From Phycisphaerales bacterium (GTDB lineage Bacteria; Planctomycetota; Phycisphaerae; UBA1845; Fen-1342), in assembly GCA_022839625.1 (NCBI GenBank), contig JALHJL010000044.1:1-33399 (forward strand): 33,399 bases of DNA, read 5' to 3'. Every line of letters begins with the position of its first letter. Position 1 is the first letter of the stretch. Below the pieces are notes generated by a model. The model did not search any database. It was not told the DNA's origin and worked only from the letters and a program-made list of their open reading frames with translations. A program made the position numbers and the translations under genes. Shown piece after piece: positions 23,540-31,671 of the stretch.

Positions 23540-25692
23540 GGCGCAAGGATCACCCGCGCGTCCGCGACCATCGCACCTTGTCCGGCCGCGAAGACGATCA
23601 GCGGGTTGATGTCCAGTTCCTTGATCCGCTCGTGCTCGGTCACGAGTTGCGACAGCCGCAGCAGGCAGTCGGCGATGGCCGGCATGTCCGCCGCCGGCTC
23701 GCCGCGGAAGCCGCGCAGCAGCCTGTGCGCGCGGATGTTCATGGTCATTTCCAGCGCCACGTTCTCGCGGATCGGGGCCAGGCGGAACGACACGTCCTTG
23801 AGTGCCTCCGTGTAGATGCCGCCCAGGCCGAACATGAGCAACGGCCCCATGCGCGGGTCGCGCGACATGCCCAGGATGACCTCCTTGCCCTTGGGCAGCA
23901 TCTTCTGCACCAGGACGCCCCAGACCTCGACGTCCGCGCCCATCTTCTGGCGCACCGTGCCCACCATCTCCTCGAACGCCGCACGCACCGCGCCCTCATC
24001 GTTCAGGCCCAGCCGCACGCCGCCCACGTCCGTCTTGTGCAGAATCTTCGGCCCCGAAATCTTGAGCACGACGGGAAACCCGATCTGGACGGCGGCCCGG
24101 GCGGCGGCCTCCGCGCTGTCCGCCAGCGCATACGGCACGATTGGGAACCCGTAGTGACGAAAGACCTCCAGGGCCTTCAACTCGACCAGCGTCGAACGCC
24201 CGGCGGCCAGCTCCTCGTCCAGCAACCGGGCGACCGCGTCGCGATCCACATCGAAGTGCTTGTACGACAGCGACGCCTGCCGCGTCCACTCCGCGAAGCG
24301 GCACTTCGCCGCCATCGCCCGCATCGCATCTTCCGGGAACGCGTACGCCGGCACCCCGTGCTTCCGCAGGAGCTGCACCCCCGCCGACACGTCCACCAGC
24401 CCCATCAGGCAGCCCACGATCGGCTTGCCGCAGAAGCTCTTGGCCTCGCGGATCACGTCGGCGATCGCGGTGACGTCGGTCATGGTCTGCGGCGTCACGA
24501 TCACCAGCACCTGGTCTACGCCTTCGTCGGACGAAACCGCGTCCAGCGCGGCCCGGTAACGGTCGTGCTTCGCGTCGCCGATCACGTCCACCGGGTTCTT
24601 CAGGCTGCTCGTCGGCGGAAGCTGGTAGCGCAGCGACTTCAGCGTGTATTCCTGGAACCTCGCCAGCGACATCCCCGACCGAATGCAGGCATCGGTGGCC
24701 ATGATGCCCGGACCGCCGGCGTTCGTGACCACGGCGGTACGCCGGCCCTGCGGCAGCATCGGGTCCACGAACACCTCGGCACAGTCGAACAGCTCCTTCA
24801 CCGAATCCACGCGCCGCACGCCCGCCTGGGCCAGCACGGCGTCGTACACCTCGTCGCGGCCCGCCAGCGATCCGGTGTGCGACGCGGCGGCCGCCGCCCC
24901 CTCCTGCGTCCGGCCGGTCTTGATGGCGATGATCGGCTTGGGGTTGCTGCCGTGCGTGATCTTGTGGCAGGTCTCGATGAAGGCCTGGCCGTGCGAAAGC
25001 TCCTCGACGTACATCAGAATGGCTTTCGTGAGCGGGTCGGCCGCCAGCGCCAGCAGCAGGTCGTTCTCGCTCACCGCGACCTTGTTGCCGAAGCTCACGA
25101 AGCGCGAAAAGCCGATGCCCACGCCCTTGGCATAATCGAGCAACGCCGTGCACAACGCGCCGCTCTGCGAGATCAGCCCGAACGGCCCCGCCTCGGGCAT
25201 GCCCCGGCCGAACGTGGCGTTCATCGCGACCGTGGGCGCGGTGTTGATGATCCCCAGGCAATTCGGCCCCACGATCGTCAGGCCCCGTTCGTCCGCCAGG
25301 GCCTTGAGGTCCTGCTCGCGCTTCACGCCGTCGCCGCCGACCTCCTTGAAGCCGGCGGAGATGACAATGAAGTGCCGCGTGCCCTTCTCGGCGAACGCGG
25401 CGACCACCCCCTGAACGTGCACCGCGGGCACGATGATGACCCCCAGGTCCACGTGGTCGTCGATCGCGGCGACGCTCGGCACGCAGCGATTGCCCAGGAT
25501 GCTCTTTGCCTTCGGGTTCACGGGGTAGATCACGCCGGTGAACCCGCCGAATACCAGGTTGGACAGGATCGCGTTGCCGACCGAGCCGGGCGTCCGCGAC
25601 GCGCCCACGACGGCAATCGAGTGGGGCGCAAACAGCGGCTCCAGCCTGGTCGCTTCGGTCTCAGAAACAGTGTCCACGACAGCTTGCGTCAT
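23536..25692 (-). CDS. ADP-forming acyl-CoA (acetate-CoA) synthetase, fused alpha-beta
   Basis: The 718-residue protein has the order of a one-chain NDP-forming acyl-CoA synthetase: CoA-binding Rossmann domain (SIAVVGASR at 25-33), ligase domains with the phosphorylated-type histidine H272 in ASHTGS, then a C-terminal ATP-grasp (beta) domain from about 485 (GFPVVLKISGPKILHKTDVGGV, ELDINPLIV). It interconverts acyl-CoA, ADP and Pi with acid, CoA and ATP, in the cytoplasm, and usually makes ATP from acetyl-CoA or other acyl-CoAs. Two starts are plausible: ATG 25692 with AGGAG nine bases upstream, used here, and GTG 25716 with GGAGG seven bases upstream. A TATGAT -10-like box lies at 25746-25751 without a good -35. 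Confidence 0.92.
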   Translation of the reverse strand: MTQAVVDTVSETEATRLEPLFAPHSIAVVGASRTPGSVGNAILSNLVFGGFTGVIYPVNPKAKSILGNRCVPSVAAIDDHVDLGVIIVPAVHVQGVVAAFAEKGTRHFIVISAGFKEVGGDGVKREQDLKALADERGLTIVGPNCLGIINTAPTVAMNATFGRGMPEAGPFGLISQSGALCTALLDYAKGVGIGFSRFVSFGNKVAVSENDLLLALAADPLTKAILMYVEELSHGQAFIETCHKITHGSNPKPIIAIKTGRTQEGAAAAASHTGSLAGRDEVYDAVLAQAGVRRVDSVKELFDCAEVFVDPMLPQGRRTAVVTNAGGPGIMATDACIRSGMSLARFQEYTLKSLRYQLPPTSSLKNPVDVIGDAKHDRYRAALDAVSSDEGVDQVLVIVTPQTMTDVTAIADVIREAKSFCGKPIVGCLMGLVDVSAGVQLLRKHGVPAYAFPEDAMRAMAAKCRFAEWTRQASLSYKHFDVDRDAVARLLDEELAAGRSTLVELKALEVFRHYGFPIVPYALADSAEAAARAAVQIGFPVVLKISGPKILHKTDVGGVRLGLNDEGAVRAAFEEMVGTVRQKMGADVEVWGVLVQKMLPKGKEVILGMSRDPRMGPLLMFGLGGIYTEALKDVSFRLAPIRENVALEMTMNIRAHRLLRGFRGEPAADMPAIADCLLRLSQLVTEHERIKELDINPLIVFAAGQGAMVADARVILAP

Positions 25693-26158
25693 AACGCGTG
25701 ACTCCTGGGACTCCACCGGTTCGCCTCCGCGAACGCGGGCCGGGCATCATACCGCGCGAACCGGCCCGTGGGCGAGCCGGTTCAGACGCCGGCGGAAATC
25801 GACGGTCCAATGGAATCTGTCACACCCGCGACGATCGAAGCTGCGATCGGTCCCGACAGTACGGGGGGGGGGGCCGTGGGTCGTACTGCACACGGAGAGC
25901 GGCCAAGTAGGTCGGGTCCGCAGACCCGACTGCTCCGGTCGCGCCGGGCTCCTTCGTGCAGGGCAACGTCGGGTCTGCTAACCCCACCTGCACGACTTGG
26001 GCCTGGGGAGAAGGTCGTCGCCCACCGGAGTGTAATCGTTGATGACATCGTCCCGGCGAGGAGCGTGAAAGCCGGTCATACCGGGGGGCCGTGTACGACG
26101 CGCTGGCGGAGTAAGCGGAACCAGCGGCCTGCCGCGCCGGGCAAGTTGCGCCCGACCG
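25693..26158. other. Intergenic region with G11 run and interspersed repeat
   Basis: The roughly 440-bp gap separates the synthetase gene from the heme A synthase gene. It holds an 11-base G run at 25863-25873 and the repeat at 25911-25985. An open plus-strand frame crosses it, but its product is low-complexity and unlike any family. I see no gene. Confidence 0.5.
25911..25985. repeat. Interspersed GTCGGGTC palindromic repeat
   Basis: GTCGGGTC (25911-25918) and GACCCGAC (25923-25930) form a perfect 8-bp hairpin with loop CGCA. A second copy of the half-site, GTCGGGTCTGC, starts at 25968 but its second arm is degraded (TAACCCCACC). The two sites flank a GC-rich core. The layout suggests an old composite interspersed element. 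Confidence 0.5.
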
Positions 26159-27544
26159 CTACGGACGTGGCGCCGCGACGGGCGGCGTCAGCAGACGGCA
26201 ATTCCACAGCAGCAGCATCGCCGCGCAGGCCAGCAGCGCGGCGCCGACGACCTGGTGCAACGTCGTGACCGCGACGTCCAGCGCGGTCGGCAGGCGATCG
26301 GGAGCATCATTCCCCGTAACGATCAGCGCCGCGACCCCCAGCACGACCTGCACGCTGACCAGCACCAGCAGCCAGCGCCCGAGCCGCGGCAGGTGCGGCA
26401 CGGTACGGTAGATACCCCAGGCCCGCACGCCGACGCCGACGGCCAGCAGCGTGATGAACACCGCAAGCGTGATGTGCAGGTGCAGCGCCCACTCGCCGAT
26501 CGCCGCCAGCCGTGCCGGATCGGCCGCGAGCCCGTAGCGCTGAACCTCCAGCGCCCAGGTGAAGTGCCGCACCAAGGCCCCCAGGACAAGCTGAATCGCC
26601 AACGTCGCCATCAGGGCGATCCCGAACGTGCGGTCCGTGCCGGCTGCGGGGGCAGTCGCCGGCGCACCCGCCATCGCCCACGCGCGCGACCGCCAGACGG
26701 CGAGCGCGACCAGCAACGCAAAGACCGCCTGACCCAGCACGCCGTGAATTATTGCCAGCAGTATGTTGGGGCTGGTGTCCGCCGCGTCGGTACTGAGCGT
26801 CAGGCGTCCCGTCACCCGCAGGCCGCCCAGCACGCCCTGCACAGCCACGAAGAGCAGCGCCAGCCACGCCACGCGCCGGACCCAGCGGCGCGCCTCCGTG
26901 AGTTGGACATGGACCGCCAGCACCAGGGTGGTCAACCCGACCAGCGAGCCAAGCAGTCGATGCGAGTGTTCCAGGTACACGCCGCCGGTCATGCGCGCCA
27001 GGGGATACAGGAACATGTTGTATCCCTCGGTATTGGGCCAATCGACGACGGCGAGCCCTTCGTCGAAACCGGTTACCAGCCCGCCCGCCGCGAGGAGGAC
27101 GAACGTCGCGCCCGCCGCGACGGCCGCCAGCCCGCCGCTCCAATCCTGCACGACCGTCCCCGCCACGCGCAACCTGCGCCCCAATGCGGCGCCTCCTGCC
27201 ACGCAGACCACCGACACGACGAGCGTGCCGGGAACCCACGCCCAGACCCCCTGCTTGATCGCGTTCGGCGTCTCCGCGCTGATCAGGCTGCCGACGATGA
27301 GCAGGTTCAGCGCACCGCTCAGCAGGCCCACCGCGAACCCGCCATACAGCGCGCGCGACGTGTACCTTCCCAGCACCACGCCCCCAAAAACCAGCCCCGC
27401 GAGCAGCAGCCCGAACAACACCGCCGGCGGAACCGCCGAGCCGAACAGCCGGCAGAAATACCCCGCGGCCCACATCGCCGCCGTGGTACCGAAGCCAATC
27501 GTCAGTATATCCGCGGCGCGCTGCCGCTGTGGCTGGCTCGTCAT
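26159..27544 (-). CDS. ctaA: Heme A synthase (CtaA/COX15) with extra N-terminal membrane domain
   Basis: The 461-residue integral membrane protein has the two four-helix halves of CtaA/COX15, which converts heme O to heme A for aa3-type oxidases. Family hallmarks include GLVTGFDEGLAVVDWPN (155-171), EHSHR (192-196) with the paired histidines, IIHGVLGQ, LHLHITLAVF and TLHQVVGAALL as the other heme-ligand helices. Before it lies an additional hydrophobic region (about 12-125) with four predicted helices that ordinary CtaA lacks. No oxidase or ctaB gene is adjacent. It follows the glycosyltransferase gene by 67 nt on the same strand, so it may be co-transcribed. ATG 27544 lacks a strong Shine-Dalgarno. 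Confidence 0.85.
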   Translation of the reverse strand: MTSQPQRQRAADILTIGFGTTAAMWAAGYFCRLFGSAVPPAVLFGLLLAGLVFGGVVLGRYTSRALYGGFAVGLLSGALNLLIVGSLISAETPNAIKQGVWAWVPGTLVVSVVCVAGGAALGRRLRVAGTVVQDWSGGLAAVAAGATFVLLAAGGLVTGFDEGLAVVDWPNTEGYNMFLYPLARMTGGVYLEHSHRLLGSLVGLTTLVLAVHVQLTEARRWVRRVAWLALLFVAVQGVLGGLRVTGRLTLSTDAADTSPNILLAIIHGVLGQAVFALLVALAVWRSRAWAMAGAPATAPAAGTDRTFGIALMATLAIQLVLGALVRHFTWALEVQRYGLAADPARLAAIGEWALHLHITLAVFITLLAVGVGVRAWGIYRTVPHLPRLGRWLLVLVSVQVVLGVAALIVTGNDAPDRLPTALDVAVTTLHQVVGAALLACAAMLLLWNCRLLTPPVAAPRP

Positions 27545-27611
27545 GCAAGGTCCCGATCGTTAACGAAGCATAGTCCGGCGACCGGCGCGGTGCCACACGG
27601 CGGCCTCGGCG

Positions 27612-29186
27612 TCATCGCCGGCGGGCCACCAGCACCATCGCCGCGCCCGCCCCGCGCGTGCCTCCGCAACTCGCGACCACTTCCAGGACGTAGCCCGACC
27701 GCCGGATGGCTTCCAGCGAGGCAGAGTGCAGATTGCCCGGCGGCTCATCCACGTACAGGATCCAGAAGCGCTCGCCGGCAGTGCGCGCCGCGCGGCGTGC
27801 CAGGTCGGCCGGGTCACGGTCGTCCGGGCAGAGCGTTCCGCTGGCGGTTGGCGCGGTGACGATCGGCGGGGACAGGTGAGGTGCATAGTAGGTCACACCC
27901 GGGGCGGCCGTATGGTCCACGAAGACTAGCTCGCCCGAACGGCGCTGTTCGCGGAGCACGCTCAGGGCCGCCGGGAAGTCCTGCCGGACGCTGTAGCGGT
28001 GCACGGCCGCCTGCTGAAAGACGTAGGCGGCCGGCAGGACCCCGAGGAACATAAGCGCGAGCAGCGCGGGCGCACCGCGCCGCAAGAGCATGCGGCTCAG
28101 ACCGCGGGTGAGAAAGAACGCGCCCGCCGTGACGGCCAGTACCATCGCCGGTGCGCAGAACTGCATCACCCGCGGCAAGGCGAACGGGTAGCGGTGTGCA
28201 AGTGCGGCCGCCAACAGCGTCAGCCAGGGTCCCAGAAGCCAGCAGCAGAGCTCGACCCGGCTCTTCCACGGCCAGCCCAGCACTCCGACGAGCGCAAGCA
28301 TCCAGACGCCGACCACCAGGACCGCCAGCAGAAGCCGGTCCTGTCCGCTCTGCGCGGGCAGGCACCAGTCCTGCGGGAAGAAGAAAATGTAGCTCGTGAC
28401 CGCGGCATAGCCGGCGGTATGTACCCAGGAGCGGCCGTCCAGCACGTTGGGATACCACAGCGCCCCGAACTTGACGAGCGCGGGGTCCGCCGCCTGTCCC
28501 CGCGCGGCCGAGAACCACACCGCCGTCACGCCGACGGCTAACAGCAGCAGGCCGCCCAGTCCGATGCAGGCGCTGCGCCGGCGGGTTCCCGACACCGGTT
28601 TCAAGATGACCAGCAGCGGCAGCATGGACACGATCGGGAAGATCGAACCGTAGCCATACCACGGCGCGATGAGGCAGACGGCCGCGATCACCCCGCCCAG
28701 GAGGCAGACCCCTCGTGTGCTGCGCGCGCGTCGCACCCGAAACACCAGCAGCGCGATCGCGACCGACACGAGCCCCTCGAAGCTGTAGTGCTTCAGCTCC
28801 CGCGACCAGATCACCAGCATCAGGCACGACGCGGCGAGCCCGGTCGCCCCGAGCGCCAGCGTACGCGGTGCCCGCAGCGCCCGCGCGGCCGCGTAGACCA
28901 GCGGCACCGCCAGCGCACCCCACAGGCCGGCCGGCAGCCGCAGGCCCAGCTCGGGCGGTTGCACCAACTGGCCGGTGAGCTTGGCCGTCACGGCGAACAA
29001 TGGCGGCATGGGCACCGTGGACTGCCGCAGAAGATCGGGGCAGGAGTGGTCCCGGACGGCGCTGGCCACCCAGGCCTCGTCACGCCAGAAAGACCTCGTT
29101 TCGACGTTCCACAGACGCGCAAACGCGCCCCAGGCGGTCGCCACGCCGAGCACCAGAATGACGTACTTTGTGCCCAGGGGCCGCAT
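27612..29186 (-). CDS. GT-C glycosyltransferase, ArnT/PMT/RgtA-like
   Basis: The 524-residue membrane protein has about 10-12 hydrophobic segments. After the first helix it has the family's acidic pair in SFWRDEAWVA (D36-E37), the catalytic site of GT39/GT83-like enzymes that move sugars from polyprenyl phosphates in the periplasmic space. A conserved-looking RELKHYSFE lies near residue 130. A soluble tail after about 410 includes VFVDHTAAPGVTYYAPH. Acceptor and sugar are unknown. ATG 29186 is used; GTG 29192 would add two residues. It is divergent from the amidoligase operon. Confidence 0.8.
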   Translation of the reverse strand: MRPLGTKYVILVLGVATAWGAFARLWNVETRSFWRDEAWVASAVRDHSCPDLLRQSTVPMPPLFAVTAKLTGQLVQPPELGLRLPAGLWGALAVPLVYAAARALRAPRTLALGATGLAASCLMLVIWSRELKHYSFEGLVSVAIALLVFRVRRARSTRGVCLLGGVIAAVCLIAPWYGYGSIFPIVSMLPLLVILKPVSGTRRRSACIGLGGLLLLAVGVTAVWFSAARGQAADPALVKFGALWYPNVLDGRSWVHTAGYAAVTSYIFFFPQDWCLPAQSGQDRLLLAVLVVGVWMLALVGVLGWPWKSRVELCCWLLGPWLTLLAAALAHRYPFALPRVMQFCAPAMVLAVTAGAFFLTRGLSRMLLRRGAPALLALMFLGVLPAAYVFQQAAVHRYSVRQDFPAALSVLREQRRSGELVFVDHTAAPGVTYYAPHLSPPIVTAPTASGTLCPDDRDPADLARRAARTAGERFWILYVDEPPGNLHSASLEAIRRSGYVLEVVASCGGTRGAGAAMVLVARRR

Positions 29187-29384
29187 ACGCACGCCCGTTC
29201 GTCCCCGCAGCCCGCACCTCCGAGAAGCAGGATACGAGCTTCGGCGTCAGACCCGCAAGTCAGTCGGCGTCCGGCGCGCAGCGCGTGGCAGGGTCGGCGG
29301 CACCGGCGTGGCCGAGCGCAGAATGTGCCGGGGACACACGCTTGGCCCGTCCGTCTCTCGCCCGAAGAAGAAGTTGGAAAAACG

Positions 29385-29415
29385 TTGACGCAGCGGGCGC
29401 GCCGGACGGTATCAT
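29385..29415 (+). promoter_or_regulatory. Candidate promoter of the amidoligase operon
   Basis: TTGACG (29385-29390) and TATCAT (29410-29415) are separated by 19 nt, slightly long for a sigma-70 promoter. The leader to ATG 29478 would be about 56 nt. The rest of the 291-bp divergent gap has no other gene that I can support. Confidence 0.35.
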
Positions 29416-29477
29416 GGCGGGATGTTGCCCCAACGCCACCCCGACCAGGCGAAGGCAACTGGGAATCGTCCCGGAAG

Positions 29478-30302
29478 ATGTGCGAACGACTGCCGTTCGA
29501 GATTTTGGCGCAACCGAACGCAACCGCCTGCGGCCCGACGTGCCTGCACGCCGTGTACCGCTACTACAAGGATGAGATCCGCCTGGACCAGGTGGTCGGG
29601 GAGGTGCGGGCGCTTGACGAAGGCGGCACGCTGGCGGTCTTTCTGGCCTGTCACGCGCTGCAACGCGGATACGACGCGACGATCTTCACCTATAATCTGC
29701 AAGTGTTCGACCCGACCTGGTTCAACAGCGGGCCGATAGACGTTCGAGCGCGGCTGCTGGCGCAGGCCCAACACAAGGATGACGCGCGCCTCCGCGCCGC
29801 GACCGAAGGATACCTGCGGTTCCTGGAGCTGGGCGGGCGACTGCGGTTCGAGGACCTGACGAGCGGACTGATCCGAAAATACCTGACGCGTTCCCGACCG
29901 ATATTGACCGGGTTGAGTGCGACGTACCTGTATCGGGAGAAGCGGGAGCCCGCGGAGGGCGGTCCCGACGACGTCCGCGGATACCCGCAGGGACACTTCG
30001 TGGTGCTGTGCGGGTACGACCGGAGCACGCGGCAGGTGCGGGTAGCGGACCCGCAGCACCCCAACCCGCTGTCGCCGCGCCGGGTCTACGACGTCGGCAT
30101 CGAGCGTGTGCTGCAATCGATCCTTCTGGGCATAATCACCTATGACGCCAACCTGCTTATCCTCGCCCCCCGCGGCGACGACCAAGGACCGAGCCGTGAC
30201 GAATCTCGTCGTCGTGGACAACCCAAAGAGCTGGCCCCTGGTCATCCCGGGGGTACCGGTGGTGTCCGGCCGGGCGTACCTGACGGAACCGCAGTACAGT
30301 GA
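29478..30302 (+). CDS. C39/papain-like cysteine peptidase of amidoligase operon
   Basis: The protein is 274 residues as written. It has the papain-like order of C39-like peptidases: Gln12 and Cys18 in QPNATACGPTCLHAVYRYY, His173 in GHFVVLCGYD and Asp191 in VADPQHPNP. The conserved core ends at NLLILAP, about residue 231. The remaining 43 residues (RGDDQGPSRDESRRR...) overlap the next gene by 107 nt and look like translation of its sequence in another frame. A C6 run at 30166-30171 lies just before the break; one extra C, or a -1 slip, would end the protein at a TGA (30197-30199) overlapping the next start as GTGA. ATG 29478 begins the conserved part. It has no signal peptide and would act on amides or peptides in the cytoplasm. 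Confidence 0.85.
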   Translation: MCERLPFEILAQPNATACGPTCLHAVYRYYKDEIRLDQVVGEVRALDEGGTLAVFLACHALQRGYDATIFTYNLQVFDPTWFNSGPIDVRARLLAQAQHKDDARLRAATEGYLRFLELGGRLRFEDLTSGLIRKYLTRSRPILTGLSATYLYREKREPAEGGPDDVRGYPQGHFVVLCGYDRSTRQVRVADPQHPNPLSPRRVYDVGIERVLQSILLGIITYDANLLILAPRGDDQGPSRDESRRRGQPKELAPGHPGGTGGVRPGVPDGTAVQ

Positions 30303-31671
30303 GCTGCGGAACGTCAAGGTCTTTAACCTGTGCCGGTCGTACCGCTATCAGAGCACGGGCTATTACGTCTCGCTGCTCGCGATGGCGCGCGGCCATCGGC
30401 CCCTGCCGAGCATCACCACCATCCAGGACATGAAAACGCTCTCGATCGCGCGGATCGTCGCCGACGACCTGGACGACATCGTCCAGCGCAGCCTGAGCCC
30501 CATCAAGTCCCCCACCTTCACCCTGAGCATCTACTTCGGCCGGAACGTCGCCAAGCGCTACGACGAATTGGCCTCGCGGCTCTTCCGGCTCTTCCAGGCC
30601 CCGCTGATCCAGGCGGACTTCGCCCTCGAAGACGAGCAGTGGGAGCTGCGCGCCGTCCGCCCGATCGCCGCCAGCGACATCCCCGCGGCCCACCTGCCGT
30701 TCGTCAGCGAGGCCGCCACGACGTTCTTCGCGCAGAACCGCTTCCCCTCCAGCCGCCGCACTCCGACCCAGGCCGACCTGGCCATTCTCCACAACCCGAA
30801 TGAACCGACGCCTCCCTCTTGCCGCAAGACGCTCCCGAAGTTCGTCGCGGCCGCACGCCGCTTGAATCTCGGCGTCGAGCTGATTGAGCGCGAGGACTTC
30901 GGCCGGCTGGCGGAATTCGACGCGCTCTTCATCCGGGAGACCACGGCCGTCCACCATCACACCTACCGGTTCGCCCGGCGGGCCGCCGCGGAAGGGCTCG
31001 TGGTGATCGACGATCCCGACTCGATCGCCAAGTGCAGCAACAAGGTCTACCTGGCGGAGCTGCTGGCGCGGCACAAGGTCCCGATCCCGCGCACGCTGAT
31101 CGTGCACACCGACAACTGGGAGCACATCCCGCCGGAAATCGGCCTGCCCTGCATCCTGAAACAGCCCGACAGCTCCTTCTCACGCGGGGTAAGCAAGGTA
31201 GACAAGCCTGACCAGCTCGAACCAATCGTCGAGCGGTTGCTGGACAAGTCCGACCTCGTGATTGCCCAGGAATTCGTGCCGACGGAGTACGACTGGCGCA
31301 TCGGCGTCCTGGACCGCCAGCCGCTGTTCGCCTGCAAGTACTACATGGTCAAAGAGCACTGGCAGATCGCCAAAACAGTCGGGGACGATACATCTTACGG
31401 CCCAGTCGAGCCGGTGGCGCTCGAGCAGGTGCCCCGGGTCGTGCTGGCCAGCGCCGTACGGGCCGCCCGGCTGGTGGGCGACGGGCTGTACGGCGTCGAC
31501 TTGAAGCTGGTCGGCCAGGACGCCCTGGTCATGGAGATCAACGACAACCCGAACATCGACGCCGGCGTCGAGGACCGCATCCTCAAGGACGAGCTGTACA
31601 ACCGACTCATGCGGGTTTTCCTGGCGCGCATCCAGCAGAAGAAGGACGGCGTACCGCGGGGGCTCGGATGA
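30196..31671 (+). CDS. RimK-like ATP-grasp ligase with RLAN N-terminal domain
   Basis: The 491-residue protein starts with the RLAN (RimK-like ATP-grasp N-terminal) domain: LVVVDNPKSWPLVIPGVPVV, then a YLTEPQYSE segment and VFNLCRSYRYQSTGYYVSLLA up to about 150. An ATP-grasp domain of the RimK type follows, with CSNKVYLAELLARHKVPIPRT, the lysine in CILKQPDSSFSRGVSK, and the magnesium-binding EINDNPN at 447-453. Such enzymes form amide bonds through acyl-phosphates, often adding an amino acid to a carboxylate. Substrates are unknown. GTG 30196 is the start, since the RLAN domain begins there; an ATG at 30142 would add 18 unrelated residues. The stop overlaps the next gene as ATGA. Confidence 0.9.
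   Translation: MTNLVVVDNPKSWPLVIPGVPVVSGRAYLTEPQYSELRNVKVFNLCRSYRYQSTGYYVSLLAMARGHRPLPSITTIQDMKTLSIARIVADDLDDIVQRSLSPIKSPTFTLSIYFGRNVAKRYDELASRLFRLFQAPLIQADFALEDEQWELRAVRPIAASDIPAAHLPFVSEAATTFFAQNRFPSSRRTPTQADLAILHNPNEPTPPSCRKTLPKFVAAARRLNLGVELIEREDFGRLAEFDALFIRETTAVHHHTYRFARRAAAEGLVVIDDPDSIAKCSNKVYLAELLARHKVPIPRTLIVHTDNWEHIPPEIGLPCILKQPDSSFSRGVSKVDKPDQLEPIVERLLDKSDLVIAQEFVPTEYDWRIGVLDRQPLFACKYYMVKEHWQIAKTVGDDTSYGPVEPVALEQVPRVVLASAVRAARLVGDGLYGVDLKLVGQDALVMEINDNPNIDAGVEDRILKDELYNRLMRVFLARIQQKKDGVPRGLG

Noticed and set aside
25746..25751. TATGAT box upstream of the acyl-CoA synthetase gene
   Set aside because: The -10 match is good, but no -35 lies at the right distance, so I do not list it as a promoter.
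25768..26268. Plus-strand frame in the gap before ctaA
   Set aside because: The product is low-complexity, passes through the G11 run and repeat, and overlaps the end of ctaA antisense.
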